This document shows positions 1-8,753 of a DNA stretch of 64,000 nt, one piece after another. Positions within the stretch are counted from its first letter, which is position 1. Every line of letters starts with the position of its first letter. The stretch comes from Neorhizobium tomejilense (GTDB lineage Bacteria > Pseudomonadota > Alphaproteobacteria > Rhizobiales > Rhizobiaceae): assembly GCA_002968845.1 (NCBI GenBank), contig PVBG01000009.1:1-64000 (forward strand). The letters are read 5' to 3'. Made by a program: the position numbers and the translations under genes. Under the pieces are notes generated by a model that was not told the origin of the DNA, made no database searches, and was given only the letters and a program-made list of their open reading frames with translations.

Positions 1-628
1 GCCCGTGCCTACAATACCCCCGTTCCGTCGCGGATACACCGGCAGGCGTGCCGGCGAGGCGGGACCGGCGCGGACGTCAAGGGCAAGACGCAAAACCTTG
101 GCGTTCAGGTTCGCGGAAAATGGTCTCCCTCCGGCGACGCGGAACGGGTGAGAAGCTGTCGGACCGACCTCTCGTTTCGTTTTCCGTCATGGTGCGTCGG
201 GCGTGCCTGTGAGGCACACAGAGTGATGGGGCCGCGTCGCGCGGCGTCCGAGGGTTTTTCAAAAACCCGGATTGTGCGGCGCAGGTGGAAGACGATGCCG
301 GGCGGCAGTCATGGCCTGCGGCATCCTGGTCTGAGAGCGTGCATGACGCCCTCTTTCGGAGGGGCACGCAACCGTTCCCACAACCCCCGTCATCGCAGAG
401 GGACCGAAGTCGCGGGCATAAACCGCCGAACGGGGCGCTGAGAGGTGTCACTTATTACTTACATTACGAGGCAGCTTTCAGTGCCCCGTCCGATCCTCGG
501 GTCTCCCTCGGGTTAAACCTGAGGGCGAGGATGACGAGAGAACCTTCGCCCTCCTCGGGAGAGCGAAGCGAAAACCGAGGATCGCCAAGGGAGGAGTGTG
601 TCTTGTGGGAGTTCGAAAATCTCCGCCC
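1..628. other. Leading region without a recognisable gene
   Basis: Open frames here run on both strands, but none gives a protein I recognise and they overlap one another, as expected of GC-rich noncoding DNA. Several short hairpins are visible, for example GGGTTTTTC followed by AAAAACCC near 253-269 and the nested stem listed at 493-532. I looked for RNase P and tmRNA hallmarks and saw none. It may be an intergenic region downstream of dusA, or hold an unrecognised structured RNA. Confidence 0.5.
493..532. repeat. Nested stem-loop downstream of dusA
   Basis: An outer stem of ATCCTCG (493-499) with CGAGGAT (526-532) and an inner stem of CCCTC (505-509) with GAGGG (521-525) form one nested hairpin. 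It lies about 100 bases past the dusA stop codon. There is no clear T tract, so it could be a processing or terminator structure or one copy of a dispersed intergenic repeat. The pairing is seen; the role is inferred. Confidence 0.35.
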
Positions 629-1681
629 TCACCCAGCCAGCTTCTTCTCCTCGGATTGGACCCCAGGGCCGCCGTCGATATCCACCACCGCGAAAGCGGC
701 CGCGATGACCTCCGGTCCGGCACCCGGGCGGGTGGCGTCGGTGGAAAGGATCTGGCGAAACCGCCGTGCGCCGGCAAATCCCTGGAACAGCCCGACCATG
801 TGCCTTGTGACGTGATGCAGCCGCCCGCCCCGGCCGATCAGTTCCGCTGCATAGTCTGCCATCGTATCGCGGAGCGCTAGCCAGTCGAATTCGGAAGTTC
901 GAGTCTTCTCGACAGCACCAAAATTCAAGAACGCATCCACCTCGGCCAGAAGGCCGGTATTGTGATAGGCGGCGCGGCCGAGCATCACCCCGTCCATATG
1001 GGCGAGATGGTCTGCCGCCTGTTCCAGATCGGCGATACCGCCGTTGATGCCGATGAACACGTCCGGGTTTTTCCGCTTCATGGCATAGACCAGCTCGTAG
1101 TCGAGCGGCGGCACTTCGCGGTTTTCCTTCGGCGAAAGCCCCTGAAGCCAGGCCTTGCGGGCATGGATCCAGACGGCATCTGCCCCCACCCCGATTACCT
1201 GGGCGAGAAAATCCGGCAGCACGTCCGTCGGCTCCTGGTCGTCGACGCCGATCCGGCATTTGACGGTGACCGGCACGCTCGACACCCGCTTCATCGCGGT
1301 GACGAGGTCGGCCACATGCGCCGGATCCCGCATCAGGCAGGCGCCGAAAGTGCCCGACTGCACCCGGTCCGAAGGGCAGCCGACATTGAGGTTGATCTCG
1401 TCATAGCCGAAATCGGCAGCGATCCGCACCGCCTCGGCAAGCTTTGCCGGATCGGAACCGCCGAGCTGCAGCGCAACCGGATGTTCGGCCGGCGAAAAGG
1501 ACAAGAGCCGGTCGCGCGGCCCATGAATGATCGCATCGGCCACCACCATCTCGGTATAGAGCAGCGCGGATTTCGACAATTGCCGATGCAGGAAACGGCA
1601 ATGCCTGTCCGTCCAATCGATCATCGGCGCGACGGCGAAAACAGGGGCCTTGGAATATCCAGCCTTTTTAGCTGCTTGCAT
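629..1681 (-). CDS. dusA: tRNA-dihydrouridine synthase DusA
   Basis: This FMN enzyme reduces uridines of the tRNA D-loop (U20/U20a in DusA) with NADPH in the cytoplasm. The protein is about 350 residues, normal for DusA. It has the N-terminal VAPMIDWTDRHCR signature, the LNVGCPSDRVQ motif with the catalytic Cys, VKCRIGVDD for FMN phosphate and substrate contacts, and the IHARKAWLQGLSP segment typical of DusA rather than DusB or DusC. The chosen start is the ATG at 1681. An in-frame GTG at 1711 adds ten Lys/Val-rich residues and has a GAGGCGAAG upstream, so it cannot be excluded. The gene stands alone, transcribed away from the CBS gene region. Confidence 0.95.
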   Translation of the reverse strand: MQAAKKAGYSKAPVFAVAPMIDWTDRHCRFLHRQLSKSALLYTEMVVADAIIHGPRDRLLSFSPAEHPVALQLGGSDPAKLAEAVRIAADFGYDEINLNVGCPSDRVQSGTFGACLMRDPAHVADLVTAMKRVSSVPVTVKCRIGVDDQEPTDVLPDFLAQVIGVGADAVWIHARKAWLQGLSPKENREVPPLDYELVYAMKRKNPDVFIGINGGIADLEQAADHLAHMDGVMLGRAAYHNTGLLAEVDAFLNFGAVEKTRTSEFDWLALRDTMADYAAELIGRGGRLHHVTRHMVGLFQGFAGARRFRQILSTDATRPGAGPEVIAAAFAVVDIDGGPGVQSEEKKLAG

Positions 1682-2035
1682 CACTTTCTTCACCGTCTTC
1701 TTTACAATCACCTTCGCCTCGACCCGGTGTTTCGGGGCCGGACCGGGTGCAATCTAGCAAATGGAATTGCGATATACCAAACGAGCAGACGGCCATCGGC
1801 CCGATTGCCGATCCGCACGTACAGGGATGCCGCGTCGGCTTTCCCTACTCCATCGACCCTATCGGGGTCAATTTCAGAGCGGTCCGGGATTTGCGGGAGA
1901 GATCTGCGGAGAGCGTTCGCAGCCGGAATTAAAGCCGCGCTGGCAAAAAAAGCATTCGCCGCAGGAGATCGTGAAGAGAACCACGAGGCGATCCCCTACT
2001 TTCAGGTTGGCATTGCCCCGGCCGACGTCCTTTCG
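1682..2035. other. Intergenic region between the CBS gene and dusA
   Basis: About 350 bases with no frame that I recognise. The long plus-strand frame crossing it is mostly antisense to dusA and to the CBS gene. It probably holds the dusA promoter and the end of the CBS-gene transcript, but I see no clear promoter or terminator. Confidence 0.4.
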
Positions 2036-2461
2036 TCAGTGGGCGTGAGCGCCGCCCGGGCGGGAAACCTTCTTCAATCCGGCTCCCGCAGCGGCGGCGT
2101 CCGCAAGGGCGGCATCCCCGAGCGAAATGACGCCCGTCAGCCGTTTGTCGCGATTGACGACAGGAAGACGGCGGACCTGAACCTTGCCCATGTTGCGGGC
2201 CACGTCGTCGACATCATCGTCTTCGAAACAGTACTTTACGTCACGCGTCATCACTTCCCGGATCTTCGCATCGCCTCCGAGCCCGTCGGCAAGCCCGCGG
2301 ATGACCAGATCCCGGTCCGTGATCGTTCCGACGAGCTTGTCGTTGTCACCGACCGGCAAAAAGCCGATCTGCCTGTCGGCCATGCACTTGGCAATTTCGG
2401 TGATCGTCTGGTGGGGACTGGCGATCTCGATATCGCGCGACATGATCTCTGACACTTTCAT
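2036..2461 (-). CDS. CBS-domain pair protein
   Basis: A 141-residue protein made almost only of two CBS motifs, roughly residues 8-60 and 72-125. Each carries the usual LVGTITDRDLVIR / LTGVISLGDAAL type of C-terminal half. Stand-alone CBS pairs bind adenosyl nucleotides and sense energy or redox state; the partner is unknown here. The start is the ATG at 2461, which has a strong GGAGG seven bases upstream. The open frame extends further but that extension overlaps the upstream gene and has no protein character. It lies 17 bases behind the PEBP gene and is probably cotranscribed with it. Confidence 0.85.
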   Translation of the reverse strand: MKVSEIMSRDIEIASPHQTITEIAKCMADRQIGFLPVGDNDKLVGTITDRDLVIRGLADGLGGDAKIREVMTRDVKYCFEDDDVDDVARNMGKVQVRRLPVVNRDKRLTGVISLGDAALADAAAAGAGLKKVSRPGGAHAH

Positions 2462-2478
2462 GGTCTTTCCTCCTTCGT

Positions 2479-2943
2479 TCAGTGGACGTCGAATGTTCCG
2501 GTGAGACTGGTCTCCGAGAGGATGTGGCTGCGCGCCTCCTTCCACATCGCCTCCACGCCCGCGCTGTCCGGCACCTTGAGGTTTGGGACGTCGAGGGCGG
2601 CGAGACGGAACCGGTAATGGTGCAGGCCGTGGCCTTTCGGCGGTTGAGGCCCGTCGTAACGGGCGTTGCCGAAGTCGTTCGCGGAGAAACGCGGACCGCC
2701 GCCGGGCGCCGTATCCGCGCTCTGGCCCAACTGGTTCCAGTCCTTCGGGATATTGAAGACACCGCAGTGGCGGAAGGTCCCGCTCGGTGCATCCGGGTCC
2801 TCCACGATCAGTGCGAAGCTTTTGGCCTCCTCAGGCGCATCGCCCCATTTCAAAGGCGGCATCAGGTTTTCCCCGAGGCGGGTATACTTGTCCGGCATGC
2901 GTTCGCCATCGGCGAAAGCCGGGCTGGTGAGGGTCATTGTCAT
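2479..2943 (-). CDS. YbhB/YbcL family PEBP-like protein
   Basis: A 154-residue protein of the phosphatidylethanolamine-binding / Raf-kinase-inhibitor-like family. The ligand pocket motifs are visible: VEDPDAPSGTFRHCGVFNIP near residues 47-66 and the GHGLHHYRFRLAAL stretch near 104-117. Bacterial members are cytoplasmic or periplasmic; there is no signal peptide here. The function in bacteria is poorly defined. The start is the ATG at 2943 behind GGAAGGAGCGACC. It heads a close pair with the CBS gene. Confidence 0.88.
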   Translation of the reverse strand: MTMTLTSPAFADGERMPDKYTRLGENLMPPLKWGDAPEEAKSFALIVEDPDAPSGTFRHCGVFNIPKDWNQLGQSADTAPGGGPRFSANDFGNARYDGPQPPKGHGLHHYRFRLAALDVPNLKVPDSAGVEAMWKEARSHILSETSLTGTFDVH

Positions 2944-2964
2944 TGGTCGCTCCTTCCGAACCCT

Positions 2965-3405
2965 TCAGTGCGGTTTTTGCGGATCCGGCCAGAGCGCCTG
3001 GACTTCCAACGGCAGTCCCTCGCGCACTTTGCGCACCTCGCCGGGATCGATATAATGGGAAAGCACCCGGAAAACCGACCGCACCGCCTCCTTCGCGTCC
3101 ACCGGACGCGTCGATGAAAGCTCCGCCTTCACCGGCTCCAGGAATTCGTCCAGCGAGCGGGAACGGGTCGGCTGCCTGGAGGGATCGTAGCGGTCGTAAT
3201 AGGCGCCGCGTACGAGAAGCGGCAGTTGTGCCGAAAGATGTGCGGCCGTTTCGATCGGCAGGCGATCCCTCAGCGTGTGGAGAACCGCGCCCAGCACATG
3301 CCAGGCAAGCTGCCGGTCAGGTCCCTGATCGGCCATCAGATCGTCCAGCCATATGTTGGTGGTTTGCAGCGTCTTGTCGAAGACGGTGAGACCCGAAGCA
3401 CTCAT
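2965..3405 (-). CDS. DUF2267 domain protein
   Basis: A 146-residue protein that matches DUF2267 across its length: the N-terminal TLQTTNIWLDDLMADQGP helix, the HVLGAVLHTLRDRLPIETAAHLSAQLPLLVRGAYYDRYDP core, and a C-terminal helix ending DPGEVRKVREGLP. The family resembles tandem helical bundles found beside stress genes; its biochemical role is unknown. The start at 3405 has GGAGGTG upstream. The open frame runs on to 4596, but that part is antisense to the permease gene and is not coding. It is 21 bases upstream of the PEBP gene on the same strand. Confidence 0.85.
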   Translation of the reverse strand: MSASGLTVFDKTLQTTNIWLDDLMADQGPDRQLAWHVLGAVLHTLRDRLPIETAAHLSAQLPLLVRGAYYDRYDPSRQPTRSRSLDEFLEPVKAELSSTRPVDAKEAVRSVFRVLSHYIDPGEVRKVREGLPLEVQALWPDPQKPH

Positions 3406-3503
3406 GGCTTCACCTCCATGATGATGGTTCGAATCTTTCGAACCCCTCAGGGAGACGGAAGTTCCGAAGGCCGTCTTAAAAATGCACGGAGAGGTCGTTG
3501 CCC

Positions 3504-4556
3504 TCACTGGGTATCGGCAACGCCCTCCTCCTCGACGAATATTCCCCAGGCGGCGATGAACAGCGCGGCGACGAGCGGTCCGATGACGAACCCGTTGATA
3601 CCCATCAGAGAAATGCCGCCAATGGTGGAAATCAGGACGACATAGTCGGGAAGCTTGGTTTCTCTGCCGACCAGGCGCGGCCTCAGAAGATTGTCGACCA
3701 GACCGATGACAAGGGCGCCGACCGCAACCAGCACGATGGCCTTCACCCAAAAGCCGGCAAGCGCCAGGTAAACGGCAGTCGGCATCCAGATCAATGCAGC
3801 ACCGACCGCCGGCAACAGCGACAGGACGCTCATCAGAACGCCCCACAGCAAGGCCGGCTCGACGCCGAGTGCCCAGAAGGCGACGCCGCCGATCGAACCC
3901 TGGATGATGGCGATGATGATATTGCCCCGCACGGTCGCGTGGATGACGGCGGTGAATTTGGAGGTGAAACGACGGGTATGCGCGTCGCTGAGAGGCAGTG
4001 CCTTTCGGATCGTGCGGGCGAGCACCTGACCGTCGCGGAACATGAAGAACAGCAGATAGAGCATTACGCCGAAAGCGACCAAGAACTGCAAGGTGTTCTG
4101 GCCAAGGCTCAAGGCGCGCCCGGCAAAGAAACCGCCGCCCTGCATCAGCGCGGTGGAGATACGTTCCCGAAGCGTGTCGAAGCCCTCCAGCTCGATCCGC
4201 TCGATCCAGCCGCGGACGAACAGGGGCAGCGATGCCTGCATCTCCTGGAAAAACCTTCGGACATCGATCTCCCCGTTGTCGATGCGTCCATAAAGAAGGT
4301 TGCCCTGCTGGACGAGCGAGCTGAGGACGATCAGCCCCGGAATGATGACGACGCATAGGCAGATCAGGACGGAGAGCGCCGCGGCAACATTTCTGCGGCC
4401 GCCGAGCCGGGCCTCGATACGAGCGTGGAGAGGAAAGAAGATGATGGCGAGGACGATTGCCCAGAATATCGCTGAATAAAACGGCAGGACGACTGCGACG
4501 AACGCAATGGTCACCAGGACCAGAAGCACATAGAAACTGACACGCTGAAGGGGCAT
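3504..4556 (-). CDS. AI-2E family (PerM-type) membrane protein
   Basis: A 350-residue polytopic inner-membrane protein of the AI-2E transporter / UPF0118 family. Hydrophobic pairs lie at the N terminus (about residues 7-50), near 60-85, and as a cluster of helices from about 145 to 340. Family signatures include FMFRDGQ near residue 180 and the DNLLRPRLVG motif near 290. Members export small molecules or, in some species, Na+; the substrate cannot be read from sequence. The start chosen is the ATG at 4556 behind GGAAAGG. The longer frame adds a basic, non-homologous extension. Confidence 0.88.
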   Translation of the reverse strand: MPLQRVSFYVLLVLVTIAFVAVVLPFYSAIFWAIVLAIIFFPLHARIEARLGGRRNVAAALSVLICLCVVIIPGLIVLSSLVQQGNLLYGRIDNGEIDVRRFFQEMQASLPLFVRGWIERIELEGFDTLRERISTALMQGGGFFAGRALSLGQNTLQFLVAFGVMLYLLFFMFRDGQVLARTIRKALPLSDAHTRRFTSKFTAVIHATVRGNIIIAIIQGSIGGVAFWALGVEPALLWGVLMSVLSLLPAVGAALIWMPTAVYLALAGFWVKAIVLVAVGALVIGLVDNLLRPRLVGRETKLPDYVVLISTIGGISLMGINGFVIGPLVAALFIAAWGIFVEEEGVADTQ

Positions 4557-4707
4557 TCGACCTTTCCGCTTTGAGACCGCCGGGATGGTAACACAAATAC
4601 GGCTGCGGCGTGGCTCCGGTCTTTCCCCCACTGGCTCAGTTTTGCGCAGACACCTCGACGGCCGCCGCATAAGCGACAGCCGTCGGATGGAATCCCGCGA
4701 ACGGCGA

Positions 4708-5235
4708 TTACTTGTTCAAATCCTCGGCCATCTGCAGGTGATGTTCGAGCGCAGGGACAGTCTTTGCCGCCCACGCCTTCAGGTCGGCGTTTTCACCTTC
4801 CTTGCCATATCGCTTGAACAGGTCGACGGCATCTTCATGGGCGTCCTCCTGGTCGGAATGATATTGCTTCGTGAACTCTGCGCCCTTCAAGCCCTTGAGC
4901 TTGGCGATCGACTTCTCTTGCGCGTCGGTCATCGCCGTCGGCAACTTGACTTTCACTTTGCCGCTATCGACGAGCTGTTTCAGTTCGGTCGTGGTCTTCT
5001 GATGCTCCTGGATCATCTGCTGTGCGAACGTCTTCGTCGCCGCGTCGGCCCGTTCGGCGGCCAGCTTGCTGGATTCGATCTCGAACATGTCGCTCGTTGC
5101 AACTTCGGTCACGAAATCCTGGGTCTTCGGAGGGATGCCCGCAAGCGAATTGACGCCTGATTTTTCCGCCGCGGACTGCGCGAACGCCGACGTCGTAACC
5201 ATTGCCATGGCAGTCACTAGAATGATCTTGTTCAT
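4708..5235 (-). CDS. DUF4142 periplasmic protein
   Basis: A 175-residue exported protein with a clear Sec signal peptide (Lys, hydrophobic run, cleavage after SAFA near residue 19). The mature part is the ferritin-like DUF4142 four-helix domain: SDMFEIESSKLAAERA, FAQQMIQEHQKTTTEL, AKLKGLKGAEFTKQYHSDQEDAHEDAVDLF and a C-terminal TVPALEHHLQMAEDL helix. His/Glu pairs resemble metal ligands, but metal binding is not established for the family. The start at 5235 has AAGGAG upstream. Confidence 0.85.
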   Translation of the reverse strand: MNKIILVTAMAMVTTSAFAQSAAEKSGVNSLAGIPPKTQDFVTEVATSDMFEIESSKLAAERADAATKTFAQQMIQEHQKTTTELKQLVDSGKVKVKLPTAMTDAQEKSIAKLKGLKGAEFTKQYHSDQEDAHEDAVDLFKRYGKEGENADLKAWAAKTVPALEHHLQMAEDLNK

Positions 5236-5342
5236 GCAATTCTCCTTTCGCATCAGCGCGAACAATGCATTCCTCGGGTTGTTCCAGGACCAGCAGAAAA
5301 ACTCTTTTCGGCCTCCGGAGGGCCGCATGTGCGGCCGCACGC

Positions 5343-5675
5343 TCACCCAAAAGCGATTTCTTCGGCCGAGCGTTCGATATCCTGCCGGCGATGCCTCTTG
5401 GGACGCCCCTTCCCGGCCAGAATGAAATCGAGCTCCGCCGCGGAAGCTCCGAACCGGTCGATGAGACGCTGCGCTTCCTGCGCACTCAGGCCATAGTTCT
5501 TCACGAGATCCTGGGGCGTATATTTCGGCTTCGCGTCGTTCTGGTGCGGATTGGGACTGTGCTCCTCGTCCGGCAGACGATCTGACTGCGCTTCGGAGGC
5601 CGGGGGGACCGGATTGGGTTGCGGCGGCACGGGATGCTGCCGGTCGGTAACGGATTCTGTCGTTGGCTGCTGCAT
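5343..5675 (-). CDS. Small hypothetical protein, proline-rich N terminus
   Basis: A 110-residue protein I do not recognise with certainty. Residues 1-50 are Pro/Gln/Asp-rich and probably disordered. Residues about 55-85 (LVKNYGLSAQEAQRLIDRFGAS) look like a short helix-turn-helix resembling DUF3606-type proteins. The C terminus is basic (GRPKRHRRQD). The start at 5675 has GAAGGAAG upstream, which supports translation. It lies between the DUF4142 and SRPBCC genes on the same strand. No function is proposed. Confidence 0.6.
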   Translation of the reverse strand: MQQPTTESVTDRQHPVPPQPNPVPPASEAQSDRLPDEEHSPNPHQNDAKPKYTPQDLVKNYGLSAQEAQRLIDRFGASAAELDFILAGKGRPKRHRRQDIERSAEEIAFG

Positions 5676-5803
5676 GACTTCCTTCTCTTTCGGAAGGTCA
5701 ACAAGAGAGGCCCGCGATAGTTCCCGCAGGCAACTGCTTCCCGTGCCGGATCGCGAAAGTCACCAACGCGATCCGGTCCCACGGCTTGCGCCGTCATGAT
5801 AGG

Positions 5804-6247
5804 TTATTCGTTGATCTCAGGCTCGACCACCCTTGCCAGGTTTCGCAGCGACTCCTGCCAGCCGAGATAGCAGGCTTCGGGCGGGATGAGGTCCGGCACT
5901 CCTGCCTGCGTTATATTCACCTCGGTACCGACCGAAACCTTCTTCAACGTCACCGTGACTTCCATTTCGCCCGGCAGGTTGGGATCATCGAACTTGTCCG
6001 TGTAGCGGACAAGTTCGCCTGGGACGAGCTCAACAAATTCGCCGCCGAAGGCATGGCTGTTGCCGGTCGTGAAGTTCCGGAAGGACATTCTGAACTTGCC
6101 GCCGACCGTTGGTTCCAAGTGATGGACGGTGCACAAAAAGCCGTTGGGCGGAAGCCATTTGGCAAGCGCGTCAGCCTCGATGAACGCGCGATAGATCTTT
6201 TCCGGGCTGGTTGCCAGAACGCGATGCAGGCGTATGGTGTTCGGCAT
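5804..6247 (-). CDS. SRPBCC (AHSA1-like START) domain protein
   Basis: A 147-residue single-domain protein of the AHSA1/SRPBCC ligand-binding fold: the N-terminal RLHRVLATSPEKIYRAFIEADALAKWLPP segment, the central GGKFRMSFRNF and FVELVPGELVRYTDKF strands, and the C-terminal helix with GWQESLRNLARVVE. Such proteins bind hydrophobic ligands; the ligand is not predictable. The start is the ATG at 6247 behind AGGATCACGACC. It is divergent from the Na/Pi cotransporter gene. Confidence 0.87.
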   Translation of the reverse strand: MPNTIRLHRVLATSPEKIYRAFIEADALAKWLPPNGFLCTVHHLEPTVGGKFRMSFRNFTTGNSHAFGGEFVELVPGELVRYTDKFDDPNLPGEMEVTVTLKKVSVGTEVNITQAGVPDLIPPEACYLGWQESLRNLARVVEPEINE

Positions 6248-6423
6248 GGTCGTGATCCTTTTAAAATATGGAATGGACGACTCTAAGGACGAACCAGACT
6301 TTGCCAATCCGACATCCTCTCGTCTCAAAAAAATCTCCCGCCTTCCGGGCAATGCCGGATGGTAGCCCCCCAATACCTACCGGTCAGACCTCAGCCTTGA
6401 AAAAGCAATAGATCCCGGCAACT

Positions 6424-6441
6424 ATGTTAGCTGGCTAACAT
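6424..6441. promoter_or_regulatory. Perfect 18-bp palindrome upstream of the Na/Pi cotransporter
   Basis: ATGTTAGC (6424-6431), two bases, then GCTAACAT (6434-6441) form a perfect inverted repeat. It lies 51 bases before the chosen start of the cotransporter gene and about 180 bases before the divergent SRPBCC start. The position and symmetry suit an operator for a dimeric repressor. The regulator is unknown, and it does not resemble a Pho box. Confidence 0.5.
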
Positions 6442-6492
6442 CTTGCGCTGCCGGTGCGATTCTCCATCCGGCTGATTACTTACGGAAATGCC

Positions 6493-8172
6493 ATGCCCTT
6501 CATCATTGCAATCATCACCATTGCCGGACACATAGCCCTCCTTCTATGGGGGACGCGGATGGTGCAGACGGGCATCCAGCGCGCTTTCGGCCCCAATCTC
6601 AGGTCTTTTCTCGGCCGCGCGCTGAATAATCGGATAAAGGCGTTTTTTTCCGGATTGGGCGTCACGGCGATTCTCCAGAGCAGCACTGCGACCGGACTGA
6701 TGGCATCGGGGTTCGCGGCCGACGGCCTGGTCGATCTTGTCCCGGCGCTTGCCGTCATGCTGGGTGCCAATGTCGGCAGCACGCTCATCGTGCAAGTCCT
6801 GTCCTTCGACGTGGCCGCCGCCTCGCCGGCTCTCGTATTGCTCGGCGTCCTGATGTTCCGCCGTACGCAAAATCCGCAGGTCCATGACCTCGGTCGGGTG
6901 TTTATCGGGCTCGGCTTCATGCTGCTCGCCCTGCATCAACTGCTCGATGTGCTGACGGAATATGCCGATACACCGGCCTTCGGTGCGGTTCTTTCAGCCA
7001 TTTCGACCATGCCACTCCTCAGCCTTCTGCTCGCGGCCGCACTGACATGGGCGGCCCATTCCAGCGTCGCGGTGGTCCTGCTCGTCATGTCACTTGCGAG
7101 CCAGGGGCTGATCGATCCCTACCAGGCCTTCGCACTGACCCTCGGCGCCAACCTGGGAACGGCGATCAACCCGGTTGTCGAGGGGCAGTCCGGGAAGGAT
7201 CTTGCGGCCAGACGGCTTCCGATCGGCAATCTGGTTACCAGGATCCTCGGCGTTCTGGCAGCGTTTGCGCTTCTCTCCCCGATTACGGCACTGATGATCC
7301 AGATCGAGGGCGATGGTGCCCGGTTGGTCGCGAATTTCCACACGGCATTCAATCTCGTGGTCGCGGTCGTCTTCATGCCGTTCCTCTCGCCCTTCGCAAA
7401 CGTCCTCGTCAGGCTGCTGCCGCGGCGGATAGACGAGAGCGATCCCGGCCATCCGCGATATCTCGATCCGTCCGCCAAGGAAACGCCGGTCGTCGCGCTG
7501 CAGGGAGCGGCGCGGGAAGTCCTGCGGCTGGTCGATGTGCTGGAGGAAATGCTGGCGGGGACGAAGGCTGCCCTGACGAGCACCGATCGCCGCGCCCTGG
7601 CGGAACTGCGGCGGAAGGACAACGTCCTCGACCGCCTGAATACGGCGGTCAAACGATACCTCACGTCCATCGACCCGGAAGAACTCAGCGATGTCGACCG
7701 GAGACGCCTCGACGAGATTCTGCTGTTCTCGACCGGCCTGGAACACGCGGGCGACGTCGTCGACCAAAACGTGCTTCCCCACCTTGTCAAAAGACTGCGC
7801 CGAGGCATGACCTTTTCGAAGGAAGGGCAGCATGAGCTCAGCGGTCTGCTGGACCGCCTCTCGACCAATCTGCGCACCGCCGCTGCGCTTTTCATGTCGC
7901 AGGACGAGCGCGTCGCACGCATGCTCGCCGACGAAAAAATCGTCTTCCGGCGGGCGGAGCGCGACGGAACCAACGCTCATTTCCAGCGGCTGCGCGAGGG
8001 GGATTTCGATACGGCCGAAACCAGCTCTCTCCACCTGGACCTGTTGCGGGATTTCAAGCAGATCAATTCGCACCTCGTCGCAGCCACGGCCTATCCGGTT
8101 CTGGAACGGCAAGGTGAGCTGCTGCAGAGCAGGACCACCTACCAAAGCGCCGGCGATCAGGTTCAGAATTAG
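6493..8172 (+). CDS. Na/Pi cotransporter family protein
   Basis: A 559-residue inner-membrane protein. The N-terminal half is the NptA/PhoU-associated transporter domain with two inverted QSST-type motifs: AILQSSTATGLMASGF near residues 57-72 and the WAAHSSVAVVLLVM repeat near 185-198, each followed by a GANLG/GANVG motif. The C-terminal third (about 330-540) is a PhoU-like helical domain. It would import phosphate with Na+. The ATG at 6493 is chosen because homologues begin just before the IAGHIALLLWGTRMVQTG helix; an in-frame codon at 6454 is possible. Its stop overlaps that of the convergent Nudix gene. Confidence 0.9.
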   Translation: MPFIIAIITIAGHIALLLWGTRMVQTGIQRAFGPNLRSFLGRALNNRIKAFFSGLGVTAILQSSTATGLMASGFAADGLVDLVPALAVMLGANVGSTLIVQVLSFDVAAASPALVLLGVLMFRRTQNPQVHDLGRVFIGLGFMLLALHQLLDVLTEYADTPAFGAVLSAISTMPLLSLLLAAALTWAAHSSVAVVLLVMSLASQGLIDPYQAFALTLGANLGTAINPVVEGQSGKDLAARRLPIGNLVTRILGVLAAFALLSPITALMIQIEGDGARLVANFHTAFNLVVAVVFMPFLSPFANVLVRLLPRRIDESDPGHPRYLDPSAKETPVVALQGAAREVLRLVDVLEEMLAGTKAALTSTDRRALAELRRKDNVLDRLNTAVKRYLTSIDPEELSDVDRRRLDEILLFSTGLEHAGDVVDQNVLPHLVKRLRRGMTFSKEGQHELSGLLDRLSTNLRTAAALFMSQDERVARMLADEKIVFRRAERDGTNAHFQRLREGDFDTAETSSLHLDLLRDFKQINSHLVAATAYPVLERQGELLQSRTTYQSAGDQVQN

Positions 8173-8702
8173 CCGCGATTGCGCTTCTTGCGACCCTGCG
8201 GCTCAAATTCGACGAGCAGCGACTTGAGTTCGATCTCGCGAACGCGTCGTGCCGCTTCATCAGGGCTGACCCATTCGAGCATACGCTGCCCCTTTTCCTT
8301 GAAGCCACCCGTGACCTCCGTGACTTCGATCTGGAACACGTCGACGATACAAGGGACCACATCGCCGTTGTCGAGTTCTTTCAGGTAGGTATAGCGGCCG
8401 ACCGGCTTCTTCTTCACCGTACCGCTCACGCCTGCTTCTTCCCAGGCTTCGGTGGTCGCGGCCTCGAACGGCTTTTTTCCCTTCATCGGCCAGCCTTTCG
8501 GGATGACCCACCGCCCGGCCTCGCGCGAGGTGATCACCAGGATTTCAACCTGAGGGCCGTACTCCCGATATCGAAAGCACAAGGCGCCATATTGTTGGCG
8601 AAACGCGCCGGCGAATAGCCTTCCCGGAACTGCCGCAAGTTGCTTGAGCAGCGTCTGGGACCTGTCCGGTCGCAGCTTGCTGCGCTTTTTTGTGGATTTC
8701 AT
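8169..8702 (-). CDS. Nudix hydrolase (diphosphoinositol polyphosphate phosphohydrolase-like)
   Basis: A 177-residue protein with a Nudix fold from about residue 37 onward. The Nudix helix is GWPMKGKKPFEAATTEAWEE followed by AGV. The EE pair that binds metal is intact, but the first Glu and the Arg of the textbook motif are replaced, as is common in the alphaproteobacterial WVIPKGWPM subgroup. These hydrolyse diphosphate-linked substrates such as nucleotides or polyphosphorylated compounds. The start is the ATG at 8702. It is divergent from orfA–pit and shares the Pho-box intergenic region, so a phosphate link is plausible but inferred. Confidence 0.87.
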   Translation of the reverse strand: MKSTKKRSKLRPDRSQTLLKQLAAVPGRLFAGAFRQQYGALCFRYREYGPQVEILVITSREAGRWVIPKGWPMKGKKPFEAATTEAWEEAGVSGTVKKKPVGRYTYLKELDNGDVVPCIVDVFQIEVTEVTGGFKEKGQRMLEWVSPDEAARRVREIELKSLLVEFEPQGRKKRNRG

Positions 8703-8753
8703 GCGGATCAAACTGTCGATTTTGCGTGTTGCTTCAATTGCCCGAGCATGTTT

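Noticed and set aside
962-2452. A 496-codon plus-strand open frame
   Set aside because: It is antisense to dusA and the CBS gene, whose proteins are clear. GC-rich DNA gives long shadow frames, and this one has no recognisable domain.
2965-4596. A 543-residue minus-strand frame suggesting a fusion with DUF2267
   Set aside because: Only the last 146 codons look like protein. The rest lies over the AI-2E-type permease in another phase, and a strong ribosome site marks the internal start at 3405.
8169-8172. Overlapping stop codons of convergent genes as possible frameshifts
   Set aside because: The same TTAG or CTAG arrangement at 8169, 13723 and 42318 is just shared stop codons of convergent genes; both proteins of each pair are full length.
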